NCBI GenBank assembly: GCA_964549495.1
Contig: CAZJWJ010000105.1
Location: 1-16,965, forward strand
Source of the DNA: JACKBJ01 sp964549495
GTDB lineage: Bacteria; Chloroflexota; Anaerolineae; Epilineales; Epilineaceae
DNA length: 16,965 bases
Direction: 5' to 3'
The position numbers were made by a program, and so were the translations under genes. The notes below the pieces were generated by a model. It worked only from the letters and a program-made list of their open reading frames with translations, made no database searches and had not been told where the DNA came from. Shown in pieces: positions 1 through 7,708 of the stretch (positions are counted from its first letter, which is position 1; the number at the start of each line of letters is the position of its first letter).

Positions 1-42
1 CGGAGTTGTAGGCCAGTCCGCCAGCCTAGCACTTATGTTCTG

Positions 43-1128
43 TCACGCACTGAGGAACAGGGTGACGAGCCCTTTGTCCGAAGACTCCGTCTCATCACGC
101 AGCATGTCGATTGCCGTGTCCAGCTCGAAGCGCCGGAGCAGTGTGCTCTTGCCGGCGCCCGGCGGACCGAGCAGCACCATCGCCGACTCGTCTACGGAGC
201 CCAGTATGGCGCGCAAGTCTTCGAATCGCTCCTCTTGGGCTTGCCAGCGGCCGCCGGTGACCTCTTCACCACGGTCCAGGAGCATGGTCAGCCCTACGAA
301 GCGGCCATCGAGCCGATACTGCGACTGTGACCACTCCGCCACCCGGCCCAGACGATACTCCGTTAGGTTCGCGGACCGGTGCTTCACCAGGGCGGTCAGC
401 TGATCCCGTGTGAGGGTGACCGTTCGCGAGGACTCCTCGTCGCGTAGGACCTCGAGCGTCTCCTGCAAGGCGCGGTCTAAAGGAATCGGCCTTGCCGCCT
501 CTTCGTGTTGGGACTCATCGACGATGATGCGATCGCGGGGATGCAGCGTTCCGGCGGTGCGTAAGGGCGTCTGACGATCGGCAACATCGGACACGACCAA
601 CTGGAACAGCGTCTCCGGTTGGCTCAAGTCCTTGAGCCGATGCGTGCCGAGTTCTCGCAGCCGATGACCCTCGGGGAGGCGCTCGCGCACCAACTGCTGG
701 GTGGCTAGCGAGATCAGGACCTGACCGCCATTCCCGGCTGCCTCGATTCGTGCGACGCGGTTGACCGGCGGGCCGAAGTAGTCGCCCTCGCGTTCGCTGG
801 CCTCTCCGGTGTGGATTCCCATCCTCGCCCAAAGCTCCGGGAAGCTGGAGTCGAAGGCGGACCAGTCCTCGGCCTGAAGCGCCGCCTGCGCGCGGGCCGC
901 GGCGCGGAGGGCCGCATCCGCGCGTGCGAAGGCGGCACAGAAGGCGTCACCGATGGTCTTGAAGACGAAGCCACCTTCAGATTCGATGGCCGCTCGCAGA
1001 ATTCCATCGTGTCGCAGCAAGGCCTGCTCCATCGCGCCGGGGTGCTCGTCCCAGAGGCGCGTGGAGCCCTCGATGTCGGTAAAGAGGAAGGTGACCGTCC
1101 CGCTGGGCGGTGGTGTGCTGGTCGTCAT
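43..1128 (-). CDS. Adenylate/guanylate cyclase with truncated STAND/NACHT-type NTPase domain
   Basis: Class III nucleotide cyclase that would make cAMP or cGMP, fused to the beginning of a signalling NTPase. The start at 1128 gives 361 residues and places the cyclase domain at the N-terminus, as is usual; a start at 1203 is open but adds an unconvincing Pro/Arg-rich leader. The cyclase domain covers about residues 10-178. It shows FTDIEGST with metal-binding Asp18, KTIGDAF with Lys57 and Asp61, GDYFGPP with Asp116, and VNRVARI with Asn123 and Arg127, so all key catalytic residues are present. A linker leads to the block EYRLGRVAEWSQ, which I associate with bacterial NTPase/NACHT proteins, and to Walker A GPPGAGKST at 321-329. 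The chain stops 32 residues later at TGA 43-45, before any Walker B or sensor motif. The frame stays open for the 14 codons beyond the stop to the window edge. The gene is therefore probably broken in its NTPase half, although the cyclase could still be active. Confidence 0.85.
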   Translation of the reverse strand: MTTSTPPPSGTVTFLFTDIEGSTRLWDEHPGAMEQALLRHDGILRAAIESEGGFVFKTIGDAFCAAFARADAALRAAARAQAALQAEDWSAFDSSFPELWARMGIHTGEASEREGDYFGPPVNRVARIEAAGNGGQVLISLATQQLVRERLPEGHRLRELGTHRLKDLSQPETLFQLVVSDVADRQTPLRTAGTLHPRDRIIVDESQHEEAARPIPLDRALQETLEVLRDEESSRTVTLTRDQLTALVKHRSANLTEYRLGRVAEWSQSQYRLDGRFVGLTMLLDRGEEVTGGRWQAQEERFEDLRAILGSVDESAMVLLGPPGAGKSTLLRRFELDTAIDMLRDETESSDKGLVTLFLSA

Positions 1129-1304
1129 GCGCGGCTCGGCTGTCCCCGGTGCTGGTGCTTGGGTCGGGCCAATGGTATCACGCCTATGGCCCCATCCTGG
1201 CACATCGTCTACAATGCCGAGCGTTCGGGTTCCGGATCGAGGCCCAACACAGTGCTTGCCGAAGCCAGCGTGCTCCGGCCATCGAGACCCAAGGGAGCGC
1301 CCTG

Positions 1305-1790
1305 ATGATCAGTCGTCCTCGTCTTGCAGTCCTAGCCTTCTCCGCTGCCTTGCTCGCCGCGGGCTTTGCGATGCTGCTGCCCGGTCGGGGTAGCGCTGCC
1401 GTGATCCCCGCCTGCGGTCCGACCATCATCGGCACGCCGAACGTGCTCTATACCGCGGGCACGACGCTGACCCACGGCACCCAGCGCGAATTGCGCTGCA
1501 GCACCGAGGCCGGCAAGACCTATGACCTGGTCTTGAACTACACGACCGGTGCCGCCACACCCTACGACATCTCGAACTACGTCGGACTCCAGCTCTATCG
1601 GGACAATGGCCTCGCCGTCCAGTTCTTGGCCAACAGCATGCCTTCCGGTGTGGGCCAAGAGACCCTGCGCTGGACGTCCAACGGCAATGAGACTTGGTAC
1701 ATCAAGGTCGAGAACCTGGCGCAGAGTGGAACCTACGATACGGAAATCGGTCTCAATGCCGTGTTGCCCGGTGGTGGGGAGGGAAACTAG
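1305..1790 (+). CDS. Secreted protein of unknown function, PPC-like beta-sandwich
   Basis: 161-residue exported protein. The ATG at 1305 is preceded by AGGGAG about 9 bases upstream. The N-terminus is a classical signal peptide: basic MISRPR, a hydrophobic core LAVLAFSAALLAAGFAMLL, then a probable cleavage after GSAA near residue 32. The mature part has two cysteines (in PACG and LRCS) that could form a disulfide. It then alternates short beta-type strands (YDLVLNY, VGLQLY, TLRWTS, TWYIKVE, YDTEIGL). The ending TWYIKVENLAQSGTYDTEI resembles the last strands of bacterial pre-peptidase C-terminal (PPC) domains, which usually accompany secreted enzymes but here stand alone. It ends in a Gly-rich tail. 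It is divergent from the cyclase gene across a 176-base gap. No catalytic residues are recognisable. The PPC similarity is my reading of pattern and length, not a search result. Confidence 0.75.
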   Translation: MISRPRLAVLAFSAALLAAGFAMLLPGRGSAAVIPACGPTIIGTPNVLYTAGTTLTHGTQRELRCSTEAGKTYDLVLNYTTGAATPYDISNYVGLQLYRDNGLAVQFLANSMPSGVGQETLRWTSNGNETWYIKVENLAQSGTYDTEIGLNAVLPGGGEGN

Positions 1791-1885
1791 CTCGACAGCG
1801 GATGAGCTAGAGACAAGCTCCATCGGTCGCTACACCGTACTGGCTGAAGCAGAAGGGTCGATTCGGCCCTTCAGGAAGCACAAAC

Positions 1886-1918
1886 GCGAGCCCGGACTCT
1901 CTCACGAGCCGGGCTCGC
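1886..1918. terminator. Strong hairpin between the secreted protein gene and the ABC genes
   Basis: Perfect 10-base arms GCGAGCCCGG (1886-1895) and CCGGGCTCGC (1909-1918) with a 13-base loop. It lies about 95 bases after the stop of the 1305-1790 gene and about 65 bases before the ABC exporter start. There is no T-tract after it, so it may be a terminator of the T-poor kind or an RNA-stabilising hairpin. The remaining sequence of 1791-1982 holds no gene that I can support. Confidence 0.55.
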
Positions 1919-1982
1919 ATCTCATCCTCGTCGCCCGTCACGCGCTCGGTAGCTTGCGGGTTGTGCGCCCTGGATTCGGTTG

Positions 1983-3776
1983 ATGCCCCGCAACTTCCAG
2001 CTCCTGATCGACCAGCTGGCCACCTGCAAGCGCCGTTACGCGCTGGGCATGGTGGCGCTGGCGGTGGCCGACTCCGGTCAGCTGGCCAGCGCCTACCTGG
2101 TGGGCCGGGTCATCGATGCCTTGCGCGATGGGCTGGCCGATCCGGGGCTGGTGGCGCGCTACGCGGCCGGCATCCTGGCCGCCGGCGGGGCGGTGGCGCT
2201 GGCGCGCTTCGGGTGGCGGCACATGATCTTCGGCAGCTCGCGGATCATCGAGCGGCGGCTGCGGCAGCGGCTGCACGACCACCTGCTCTCGCTCTCGCCG
2301 CGCTTCTATCTGGAGCGCAAGGTGGGCGAGCTGATGGCCCACGCCACCAATGACGTGCAAGCGGTGCAGCTGGCGGCGGCCAACGGCATGATGTCGGCCC
2401 TGGATGCCGGCCTGGTGATAGTCGGCGCGCTGGCCATGATGGGCCTGACGGTCGACTGGGGCCTGACTTTGGTGGCCATGGCGCCCCTGCTCTTGCTCAC
2501 GCCGATGACCTTGGTCCTGGGCCGGCGCCTTCACGCCAGCTTCGGCTCGGTGCAGGCCGGCTTCGCGGTGCTCTCCGACCAGGTGCAGGAGAACGTGGCC
2601 GGGGTGCGCGTGGTCAAGGGCTTTGCCCAGGAGCCGGTGCAGGCCGCGCGCTTCGAGGCGGCCAATACCGACTATCGCGACCGCTACGGCCGCATGTTGC
2701 GCTACGATCGGGCCTTCGAGCCCTTGATTGGCCTCTTGATCGGCGCCAGCTTCGCCATCGGCCTGGGCTACGGCGGCCTGCTGGTGGTCGAAGGCCAGAT
2801 CTCGCTGGGCAGCTACGTGGCCTTCAACACCTTCTTGAACATGCTGGCCTGGCCGATGATGGCGCTGGGCTTCATGACCAACCACTTCCAGCGGGCCATG
2901 GCCTCGCTGGGCCGATTGCAGGCGCTCTTCGACATCGAGCCGGAAATCGCCGACGCGCCGGGAGCGCGAGCCCTGCCCGAGCCTCGCGGTCAGCTCGAGC
3001 TCCGCGGTCTGAGCTTTCGCTACGCGCCCCATCTGCCGCTGGCGCTCGACGGGGTCGACCTGGACCTGCCGGCCGGCGGAACGGTCGGCATCGTCGGGCG
3101 CACCGGCAGCGGCAAGTCGACCCTGGCCGGCCTGCTCCTGCGCCAGTTCGAGCCGCCGGAGGGGCAGATCCTGCTCGATGGCATCGACATCCGTCGGCTG
3201 CGCCTGGCCGACCTGCGACGGGCCATCGCCATGGTGCCCCAGGAAGCCTTCCTCTTCTCGACCACCATCGCCCAGAACATCGCCTTCGCCCCCGAGGTGG
3301 ATGGCGAGGACCGCGACGCCATCGAGGCCGCGGCGCGCCTGGCCGGGGTGGACGGCGACATCCGGGACTTCCCGGCCGGCTACGAGACCCTGCTGGGCGA
3401 GCGCGGCGTCACCCTTTCCGGCGGCCAGCGCCAGCGGGTCAGCCTGGCGCGGGCGCTCCTGCGCGACGCGCCGGTGCTGGTCCTGGACGATGCCCTCTCG
3501 GCGGTGGACACCGAGACCGAGGCGCGCATCCTCTCCGCCCTGCGCGAGCACACGCGAGCCCGGACCACCGTCATCGTCTCGCACCGCGTCTCGGCGGTGC
3601 AGCACGCCGACCAGATCCTGGTGCTGGAGGAGGGCCGGGTGGTCGAGCGCGGCCGGCACGCGGAGCTGGTGGCGCGGGACGGATTCTATGCCGGCCTGCA
3701 TCGCCGCCAACAGCTGGACCTGGCGATGATCGCCGCCGGCGGCGAGGCCCTCGATCCCAGCGAGCGGGCGCGATGA
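1983..3776 (+). CDS. ABC exporter half-transporter, degenerate-site subunit
   Basis: 597-residue type IV ABC exporter subunit: a six-helix membrane domain in roughly residues 1-310 and a nucleotide-binding domain from about 335. Walker A is GRTGSGKST at 372-380, the Q-loop lies in MVPQEAFLF, the signature is canonical LSGGQ at 478-482, and the H-loop is His534. In Walker B the residue after Asp502 is Asp503 instead of the catalytic Glu (VLVLDDALSAVD). This is the hallmark of the degenerate site in heterodimeric exporters such as TM287/288, LmrCD and BmrCD. The next gene overlaps by 4 bases (ATGA) and supplies the complementary subunit. ATG at 1983 is preceded directly by an in-frame TTG at 1980, and no strong ribosome-binding site is visible. 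The substrate cannot be told from sequence; drugs or lipids are usual for the family. Confidence 0.95.
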   Translation: MPRNFQLLIDQLATCKRRYALGMVALAVADSGQLASAYLVGRVIDALRDGLADPGLVARYAAGILAAGGAVALARFGWRHMIFGSSRIIERRLRQRLHDHLLSLSPRFYLERKVGELMAHATNDVQAVQLAAANGMMSALDAGLVIVGALAMMGLTVDWGLTLVAMAPLLLLTPMTLVLGRRLHASFGSVQAGFAVLSDQVQENVAGVRVVKGFAQEPVQAARFEAANTDYRDRYGRMLRYDRAFEPLIGLLIGASFAIGLGYGGLLVVEGQISLGSYVAFNTFLNMLAWPMMALGFMTNHFQRAMASLGRLQALFDIEPEIADAPGARALPEPRGQLELRGLSFRYAPHLPLALDGVDLDLPAGGTVGIVGRTGSGKSTLAGLLLRQFEPPEGQILLDGIDIRRLRLADLRRAIAMVPQEAFLFSTTIAQNIAFAPEVDGEDRDAIEAAARLAGVDGDIRDFPAGYETLLGERGVTLSGGQRQRVSLARALLRDAPVLVLDDALSAVDTETEARILSALREHTRARTTVIVSHRVSAVQHADQILVLEEGRVVERGRHAELVARDGFYAGLHRRQQLDLAMIAAGGEALDPSERAR

Positions 3777-5623
3777 GCGGCTTCGATCCCCACGAGGAGA
3801 GCGATCGCCCATCGGGCGCCGATCGCCAGCTCCTGGCCTGGGTCCTACGCTACGCCCGGCCCCACGCCCGCGCCCTGACCGCCTGCTTGGTCCTGCTGCT
3901 GGGCGCGGCGGCCCTGGACCTGGTCCAGCCCTATCTGATCAAGCTGGCCATCGACCACGTGATGGCGCCGGAGGCGGCGGAATCGGTCGGGGCCATGCCC
4001 GAGCTACCCGGCCTGCCGACGCTGGCTGGCGATCTGCGCTGGCTGGTGGTCGCCTACCTCCTCGCGGTCGTCGGGACCTCGATCCTGCAGTACGCCCAGG
4101 GCCTGTGGCTGGGCCTGACCGGCCAGGACATCATCCGCGCCCTGCGGCGCGACCTCTTCGCCCACCTGCAGCAGCTGCACCTGGGCTTCTACGACCGCCA
4201 GCCCAGCGGCCGGCTGGTGACGCGGGTGACCAACGACGTCGAGTCGCTCAGCGAGATGTACACCAGCGTGCTGGTGACCCTCTTCCGCGACCTCTTCGTC
4301 ATCGCCGGCGCCGTCCTGGTGCTGCTCAGCTTGGACGCCCGATTGGCCCTGGTCGCCTTCTCGGTCATGCCCCTGGTGCTGGTCACGGCCCTGATCTTCC
4401 AGCGCTTCTCGCGCCGCGCCTGGCGGGCCACCCGGCGCGAATTGGCGCGCATCAACGCCCGCCTGGCCGAGAGCTTCTCGGGGGTGCGCATCATCCAGCT
4501 CTTCGACCGCCAATCCAAGAGCAGTCGCGAGTTCGAGGCCATCAATCGGGCCTACTTCGGCGCGACCCTGGACGTGATCCGGGTCTTCGCCATCTTCGGG
4601 CCGGTCCTCAACCTCTTGACCAACCTGGCCCTGGCCGGCGTCATCTGGTACGGCGGCCTGCGCGTCCTGGATCAGGCGATGAGCCTGGGCACGCTCTACG
4701 CCTTCACCGCCTACCTGCGCCGGCTCTTCGATCCGCTCAACGGTCTGGCCGAGAAGTACAATATCCTCCAGTCGGCCCTGGCCTCGGCCGAACGGATCAC
4801 GGGCTTGCTGGCGACCGAGCCGGCCATTGTCGATCCGGCCGACGGTCGCGAAGAGATCGACCTGGACGCGCTCCCGGCAGAGACGCCGGCCGTCGAGTTC
4901 GAGGACGTCTGGTTCGCCTACGACGCCGAGGACTGGGTGCTGCGCGGCCTCTCCTTCCGGGTGATGCCCGGCGAGACGGTGGGCTTCGTGGGGCATACCG
5001 GCGCCGGCAAGACGACCATCATGAGCCTCCTTCCGCGCTTCTACGAGGCCCAGCGCGGGCGCATCCGGGTCTTCGGGCGCGACCTGGCAGACTGGCCGCA
5101 GCGATCGCTGCGCCGGCAGGTGGGCAGCGTGATGCAGGACGTCTTCCTCTTCGCCGGTGACATTGCGGGCAACATCGGCCTGGGCGATCCGCGGCTGAGC
5201 CGGGCCGATGCCGAGCGCGCGGCCGGCTTGGTGGGGGCCGACCGCTTCGTCGAGCGCCTGCCGGCCGGCTTCGACGAGCCGGTGGTCGAGCGCGGCCAGA
5301 GCCTGAGTGCCGGCCAGCGTCAGCTTGTAGCCTTCGCCCGCGCCATGGCCCACGACCCGCCGGTGCTCATCCTCGACGAGGCCACCGCCAGCGTCGACAC
5401 CGAGACCGAGGAGGCCTTGCAGCAGGCCATCCGCAGCGTCGCCCGCGGCCGCACCACCCTGATCGTCGCCCACCGCCTGGCCACCATCAAGGACGCCGAC
5501 CGCATCTACGTGATGGACCACGGCCGCATCGTCGAGCAGGGCCGGCACGCCGAGCTGCTGGCAGCCGGCGGCGTCTACGCCCGACTGTGGTCGCTGCAGT
5601 TCGAGGGCTTGGAGCGGGAGTAA
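3773..5623 (+). CDS. ABC exporter half-transporter, catalytic-site subunit
   Basis: 616-residue partner of the preceding subunit, translationally coupled through an ATGA overlap at 3773-3776. An N-terminal soluble stretch of about 25 residues precedes six transmembrane helices (to about residue 330). The extracytoplasmic loop after TM1 is long and acidic (HVMAPEAAESVGAMPELPG). The ATPase domain shows Walker A GHTGAGKTT at 407-415, Q-loop in SVMQDVFLF, signature LSAGQ at 511-515, Walker B LILDEATASVD with Asp535 and catalytic Glu536, and H-loop His567. In the expected heterodimer, this Walker A/B pairs with the LSGGQ of the first subunit to make the one hydrolytic site. Its own altered LSAGQ faces the partner's Asp503 in the degenerate site. 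It ends in a charged tail (EGLERE). Membrane exporter; substrate unknown. Confidence 0.95.
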   Translation: MSGFDPHEESDRPSGADRQLLAWVLRYARPHARALTACLVLLLGAAALDLVQPYLIKLAIDHVMAPEAAESVGAMPELPGLPTLAGDLRWLVVAYLLAVVGTSILQYAQGLWLGLTGQDIIRALRRDLFAHLQQLHLGFYDRQPSGRLVTRVTNDVESLSEMYTSVLVTLFRDLFVIAGAVLVLLSLDARLALVAFSVMPLVLVTALIFQRFSRRAWRATRRELARINARLAESFSGVRIIQLFDRQSKSSREFEAINRAYFGATLDVIRVFAIFGPVLNLLTNLALAGVIWYGGLRVLDQAMSLGTLYAFTAYLRRLFDPLNGLAEKYNILQSALASAERITGLLATEPAIVDPADGREEIDLDALPAETPAVEFEDVWFAYDAEDWVLRGLSFRVMPGETVGFVGHTGAGKTTIMSLLPRFYEAQRGRIRVFGRDLADWPQRSLRRQVGSVMQDVFLFAGDIAGNIGLGDPRLSRADAERAAGLVGADRFVERLPAGFDEPVVERGQSLSAGQRQLVAFARAMAHDPPVLILDEATASVDTETEEALQQAIRSVARGRTTLIVAHRLATIKDADRIYVMDHGRIVEQGRHAELLAAGGVYARLWSLQFEGLERE

Positions 5624-5643
5624 CGTGAGCTGGCACCAATCCG

Positions 5644-5652
5644 TGCTATGAT
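5644..5652 (+). promoter_or_regulatory. Extended -10 promoter element before the antitoxin gene
   Basis: TGCTATGAT, an extended -10 (TGn followed by TATGAT), lies 44 bases before the GTG start at 5697. No good -35 is seen, which fits the extended -10 class. The identical nonamer stands upstream of the isoaspartate methyltransferase gene at 6823-6831. Confidence 0.5.
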
Positions 5653-5666
5653 TGTGAACACCGCAG

Positions 5667-5676
5667 TATGTACATA
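5667..5676. promoter_or_regulatory. Perfect palindrome, candidate antitoxin operator
   Basis: TATGTACATA, a perfect 10-base palindrome in an A/T-rich patch, lies between the -10 element and the ribosome-binding site AGGAG (5686-5690). Ribbon-helix-helix antitoxins typically autorepress by binding short palindromes in this position. The role is inferred. Confidence 0.4.
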
Positions 5677-5696
5677 TATCGATACAGGAGACTACG

Positions 5697-5948
5697 GTGA
5701 GCCAGCTCAACATGCATGTCACGCCGGAGTTCGATGAGGCACTCAGCGAGTACATGCGTCGTGCACGGATTCGAACCAAAGCTGAGGCCATACGGAGGGC
5801 TGTCGCGGAGGCCCTGGAGCGACTGCGGTCGCAGGGCGCCGACACCGACTTCTCCAGTTGGATCGGAGCCGCGCTCGAGGCCCCACTCGATCCCGATGCT
5901 CGCTTCAAGTCCGACGACGATCTCTGGGACGAGCCTGATGATCGTTGA
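5697..5948 (+). CDS. Ribbon-helix-helix antitoxin (VapB-like)
   Basis: 83-residue antitoxin. The start is GTG at 5697, supported by AGGAG at 5686-5690, 6 bases upstream. Residues 3-42 fit an RHH/CopG fold: a short strand QLNMHVTP followed by two helices, FDEALSEYMRRAR and TKAEAIRRAVAEALERL. The C-terminal half is acidic (DARFKSDDDLWDEPDD) and likely threads into the toxin to neutralise it. The stop overlaps the start of the PIN-domain gene by 11 bases, the usual antitoxin-first arrangement with coupled translation. The RHH part would bind DNA and repress its own promoter. The assignment rests on fold pattern, size and the toxin partner; the exact antitoxin family was not searched. Confidence 0.85.
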   Translation: MSQLNMHVTPEFDEALSEYMRRARIRTKAEAIRRAVAEALERLRSQGADTDFSSWIGAALEAPLDPDARFKSDDDLWDEPDDR

Positions 5949-6345
5949 CAGTTCGGTCATCTTGGCGGTCTTCTTCGACGAAGCCCATTCGGTGTGGGCT
6001 GCGGCCCAGCTCCAGGCGCATCGGAGAGACTTGCGGATGAGCACCGTGAACCTGGCCGAGTGCTTGATCATTTTCCGCAGCCGCCAGCCGCAGCTCGCTG
6101 ACGCCTTGGAGCGGCGCCTACTGGATAGCGGAATACGCTTTATGGCGCCTGATGTCGAGCAATCCCGTCTCGCGGCGCATGCGCGACTGCGCTATCCGCT
6201 AAACCTCGGCGATTGCTTTGCCTATGCGCTGGCCGTCGCCGAAGATTGCGGCATTCTAGCTATCGATCGGGACTTCAAGTCCGTTGATCGAGTGATTCTG
6301 CATCCAGATGGTTCAGACAACGGGTCTCTACCGAGTCGGAGCTGA
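5938..6345 (+). CDS. PIN-domain ribonuclease toxin (VapC-like)
   Basis: 135-residue PIN-domain protein, a Mg-dependent endoribonuclease in this family that usually cleaves tRNA or rRNA. ATG at 5938 lies inside the end of the antitoxin gene. Metal-binding acidic residues are in the expected places: Asp4 in MIVDSS, Glu41 in VNLAECLI, Asp91 in LNLGDCFAYALA, and Asp109/Asp111 in LAIDRDF. Length is normal for VapC and nothing suggests inactivation. The 11-base overlap with the upstream RHH gene implies a single operon. Confidence 0.92.
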   Translation: MIVDSSVILAVFFDEAHSVWAAAQLQAHRRDLRMSTVNLAECLIIFRSRQPQLADALERRLLDSGIRFMAPDVEQSRLAAHARLRYPLNLGDCFAYALAVAEDCGILAIDRDFKSVDRVILHPDGSDNGSLPSRS

Positions 6346-6369
6346 ACCACTGAAACCGCTATACAGCGG
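6310..6369. terminator. Hairpin-rich end of the toxin operon
   Basis: GGTTCAG (6310-6316) pairs with CTGAACC (6342-6348) around the toxin stop codon, and the loop contains CCGAGTCGG, which can fold on itself. Directly after it, CCGCT (6356-6360) and AGCGG (6365-6369) make a 5-base stem with a 4-base loop. No T-tract follows. It lies between two convergent genes, the toxin and the VOC remnant, so a bidirectional transcription end is plausible but unproven. Confidence 0.3.
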
Positions 6370-6387
6370 CGGTCTATGGGAACTCGA

Positions 6388-6670
6388 TCATCCACTGGGC
6401 TCGTGACGCTCTAGCCGATTGCCCTCCGGATCCTCGAAGAAGATCGCACGGCCGGCCGGCACGTCCTGGACCTCACCCACCGAGATGCCTGCCTCGCGCA
6501 AGCGCTGGACCCAGCCTTCCAGGTCGTCGACATCGAAGGCCACCAGCACGTGCGAGGCTGGCGGGCCGGTATCCTCGCGTCCCGCCGTAGAAGCGGCGCA
6601 TGACCGCCAGGTCGAAGACCTCGATGAAGAGGTAGGAGAGGCGAGGCTCGGCGGCCGGTCGAAGTTGCAT
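6388..6670 (-). pseudogene. Decayed VOC/glyoxalase-family gene with internal deletion and frameshift
   Basis: The start ATG at 6670 has an AGGAG ribosome-binding site at 6679-6683. The first frame gives a typical VOC opening: LSYLFIEVFDLAVMRRFY, strand then helix. At about 6578-6588 the frame shifts by one base. The other frame then gives a typical VOC ending: REDTGPPASHVLVAFDVDDL, then WVQRLREAGI and IFFEDPEGNRLERHEPSG, to a TGA at 6388. The two parts total about 94 codons, against about 120-130 in intact VOC proteins, and roughly 30 central residues are missing. Without correction the first frame runs on to a stop near 6473. The family holds metal-dependent lyases, dioxygenases and resistance proteins; the original substrate is unknown. 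Almost certainly non-functional, unless the sequence has an assembly error. Confidence 0.8.
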
Positions 6671-6822
6671 CGTGGTGGCTCCTACTGGCTCACTGCATCG
6701 TCCGCTCGGGAACATTGGTAGCAGGATCGTCGGACGCGAGCCAGGTGGCTTGGCCGCGCGATGGAGGCTGCGACGCACACCAGCGCCCTCGGTCGAGCCT
6801 CCACTGCACTGGTGATCGCCCC

Positions 6823-6831
6823 TGCTATGAT
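6823..6831 (+). promoter_or_regulatory. Extended -10 promoter element before the methyltransferase
   Basis: TGCTATGAT, identical to the element at 5644-5652, lies 63 bases before the ATG at 6895 and 30 bases before the alternative ATG at 6862. No clear -35 is present. Apart from this element, the 224 bases between the VOC remnant start and 6895 hold nothing I can support. Confidence 0.45.
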
Positions 6832-6894
6832 CGGGCATCGCCACATACCTCGACCGGCACGATGGATGCCGCTACCAGATTCGAGTCCTTCACG

Positions 6895-7572
6895 ATGACC
6901 GACGCCTCCGATCCCCGATCCGATGCCCGCGGCCGCGAGCGCCGCGCCATGGTGCGCGAGCAGTTGCAGCGACGCGGGATCCGTGACCAGGCCGTGCTGG
7001 CCGCCTTCGCCGAGGTGCCGCGGCATCGCTTCGTGCCCGAAGCGTGGCAGGCCAGCGCCTATGCCGATCGGCCGCTGGCCATCGGCGGCGGGCAGACGAT
7101 CAGCCAGCCCTTTGTGGTGGCCGAGATGCTGCAGCTGGCGCGCATCCGGCCAGGCGCACGGGTGCTGGAGGTGGGGACCGGCAGCGGCTACCAGGCGGCC
7201 TTGCTGGTGGCGATGGGCGCCGAGGTCTTCGGCATCGAGCGCCTGCCGGCCCTGTCGCGCCGTGCCGAGGCACGTCTGGCCGAGCTGGGCTATGGCTCGG
7301 TGCAGCTGCGGGTGGGCGATGGGACGCTGGGCTGGCCCGAAGCCGCGCCCTTCGAGGCCATCGTGGTCGGCGCCGGCAGCCCGGCCGATCCGCCGGCGCC
7401 CTTGCTCGAACAGCTGGCCGAGGGTGGCCGGCTGGTTATCCCGCTGGCCGAAGGGGATCACCAGGTCCTGACCGTCATCGTCCGCGAAGCGGATGGCTAC
7501 CGCCGCGAGCGCCACGAGCCCTGCGCCTTCGTGCCCCTGATCGGCCAGCACGGCTGGCGGGAACGGCGCTGA
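6895..7572 (+). CDS. pcm: Protein-L-isoaspartate O-methyltransferase
   Basis: 225-residue SAM-dependent methyltransferase that starts repair of isoaspartyl residues formed by ageing of Asn/Asp in proteins. It shows the family blocks in order: AFAEVPRHRFVP, GGGQTISQP at 64-72 (usually GYGQTISQP), the SAM-binding VLEVGTGSGYQAA at about 90-102, the acidic turn VFGIERLP, FEAIVVGAGSPADPPAPLL, EGGRLVIPL, and the closing CAFVPLIGQHGW. ATG 6895 is preferred because it gives the usual family length; ATG 6862 would add 11 residues, and neither start has an obvious ribosome-binding site. It stands alone between the VOC remnant (divergent) and the acidic lipoprotein operon, with a 204-base gap after it. 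Confidence 0.95.
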   Translation: MTDASDPRSDARGRERRAMVREQLQRRGIRDQAVLAAFAEVPRHRFVPEAWQASAYADRPLAIGGGQTISQPFVVAEMLQLARIRPGARVLEVGTGSGYQAALLVAMGAEVFGIERLPALSRRAEARLAELGYGSVQLRVGDGTLGWPEAAPFEAIVVGAGSPADPPAPLLEQLAEGGRLVIPLAEGDHQVLTVIVREADGYRRERHEPCAFVPLIGQHGWRERR

Positions 7573-7656
7573 GCGAGCGTAAGGAAGCGGCGCCGCGGGC
7601 CATCCGGATGCAGCACGGTCGTGCGCGATAACATCCGGCTAACACCTCGATTACAG

Positions 7657-7698
7657 ATCCCTTGCCTTCGACTCATTTGAAACGAGGCCGCAAGGGAT
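7657..7698. other. First of two hairpins in the leader of the acidic lipoprotein operon
   Basis: Perfect 9-base arms ATCCCTTGC (7657-7665) and GCAAGGGAT (7690-7698) with a 24-base loop. It lies 84 bases after the pcm stop and 78 bases before the next start. It could end the pcm transcript (no T-tract) or be part of the 5' leader of the following operon. No riboswitch class is recognised. Confidence 0.4.
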
Positions 7699-7708
7699 AC
7701 GCTTTGCC

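Noticed and set aside
1210..1215. TACAAT as a -10 box for the secreted protein gene at 1305
   Set aside because: No acceptable -35 or extended -10 is present and the leader would be nearly 90 bases; the match is too weak to list.
1938..3812. Open minus-strand frame of 624 codons opposite the first ABC gene
   Set aside because: It is His/Gln/Gly-rich with no domain pattern and lies exactly opposite a gene with all ABC motifs. Long antisense frames are usual in GC-rich genes.
4004..5908. Open minus-strand frame of 634 codons opposite the second ABC gene
   Set aside because: Same reason; its composition mirrors the complementary codons and it also runs through the antitoxin gene.
7677..7703. 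TTGAAA with TACGCT as a promoter of the lipoprotein operon
   Set aside because: Spacing is 15 bases and the -10 is poor, and it overlaps the first hairpin; not convincing.
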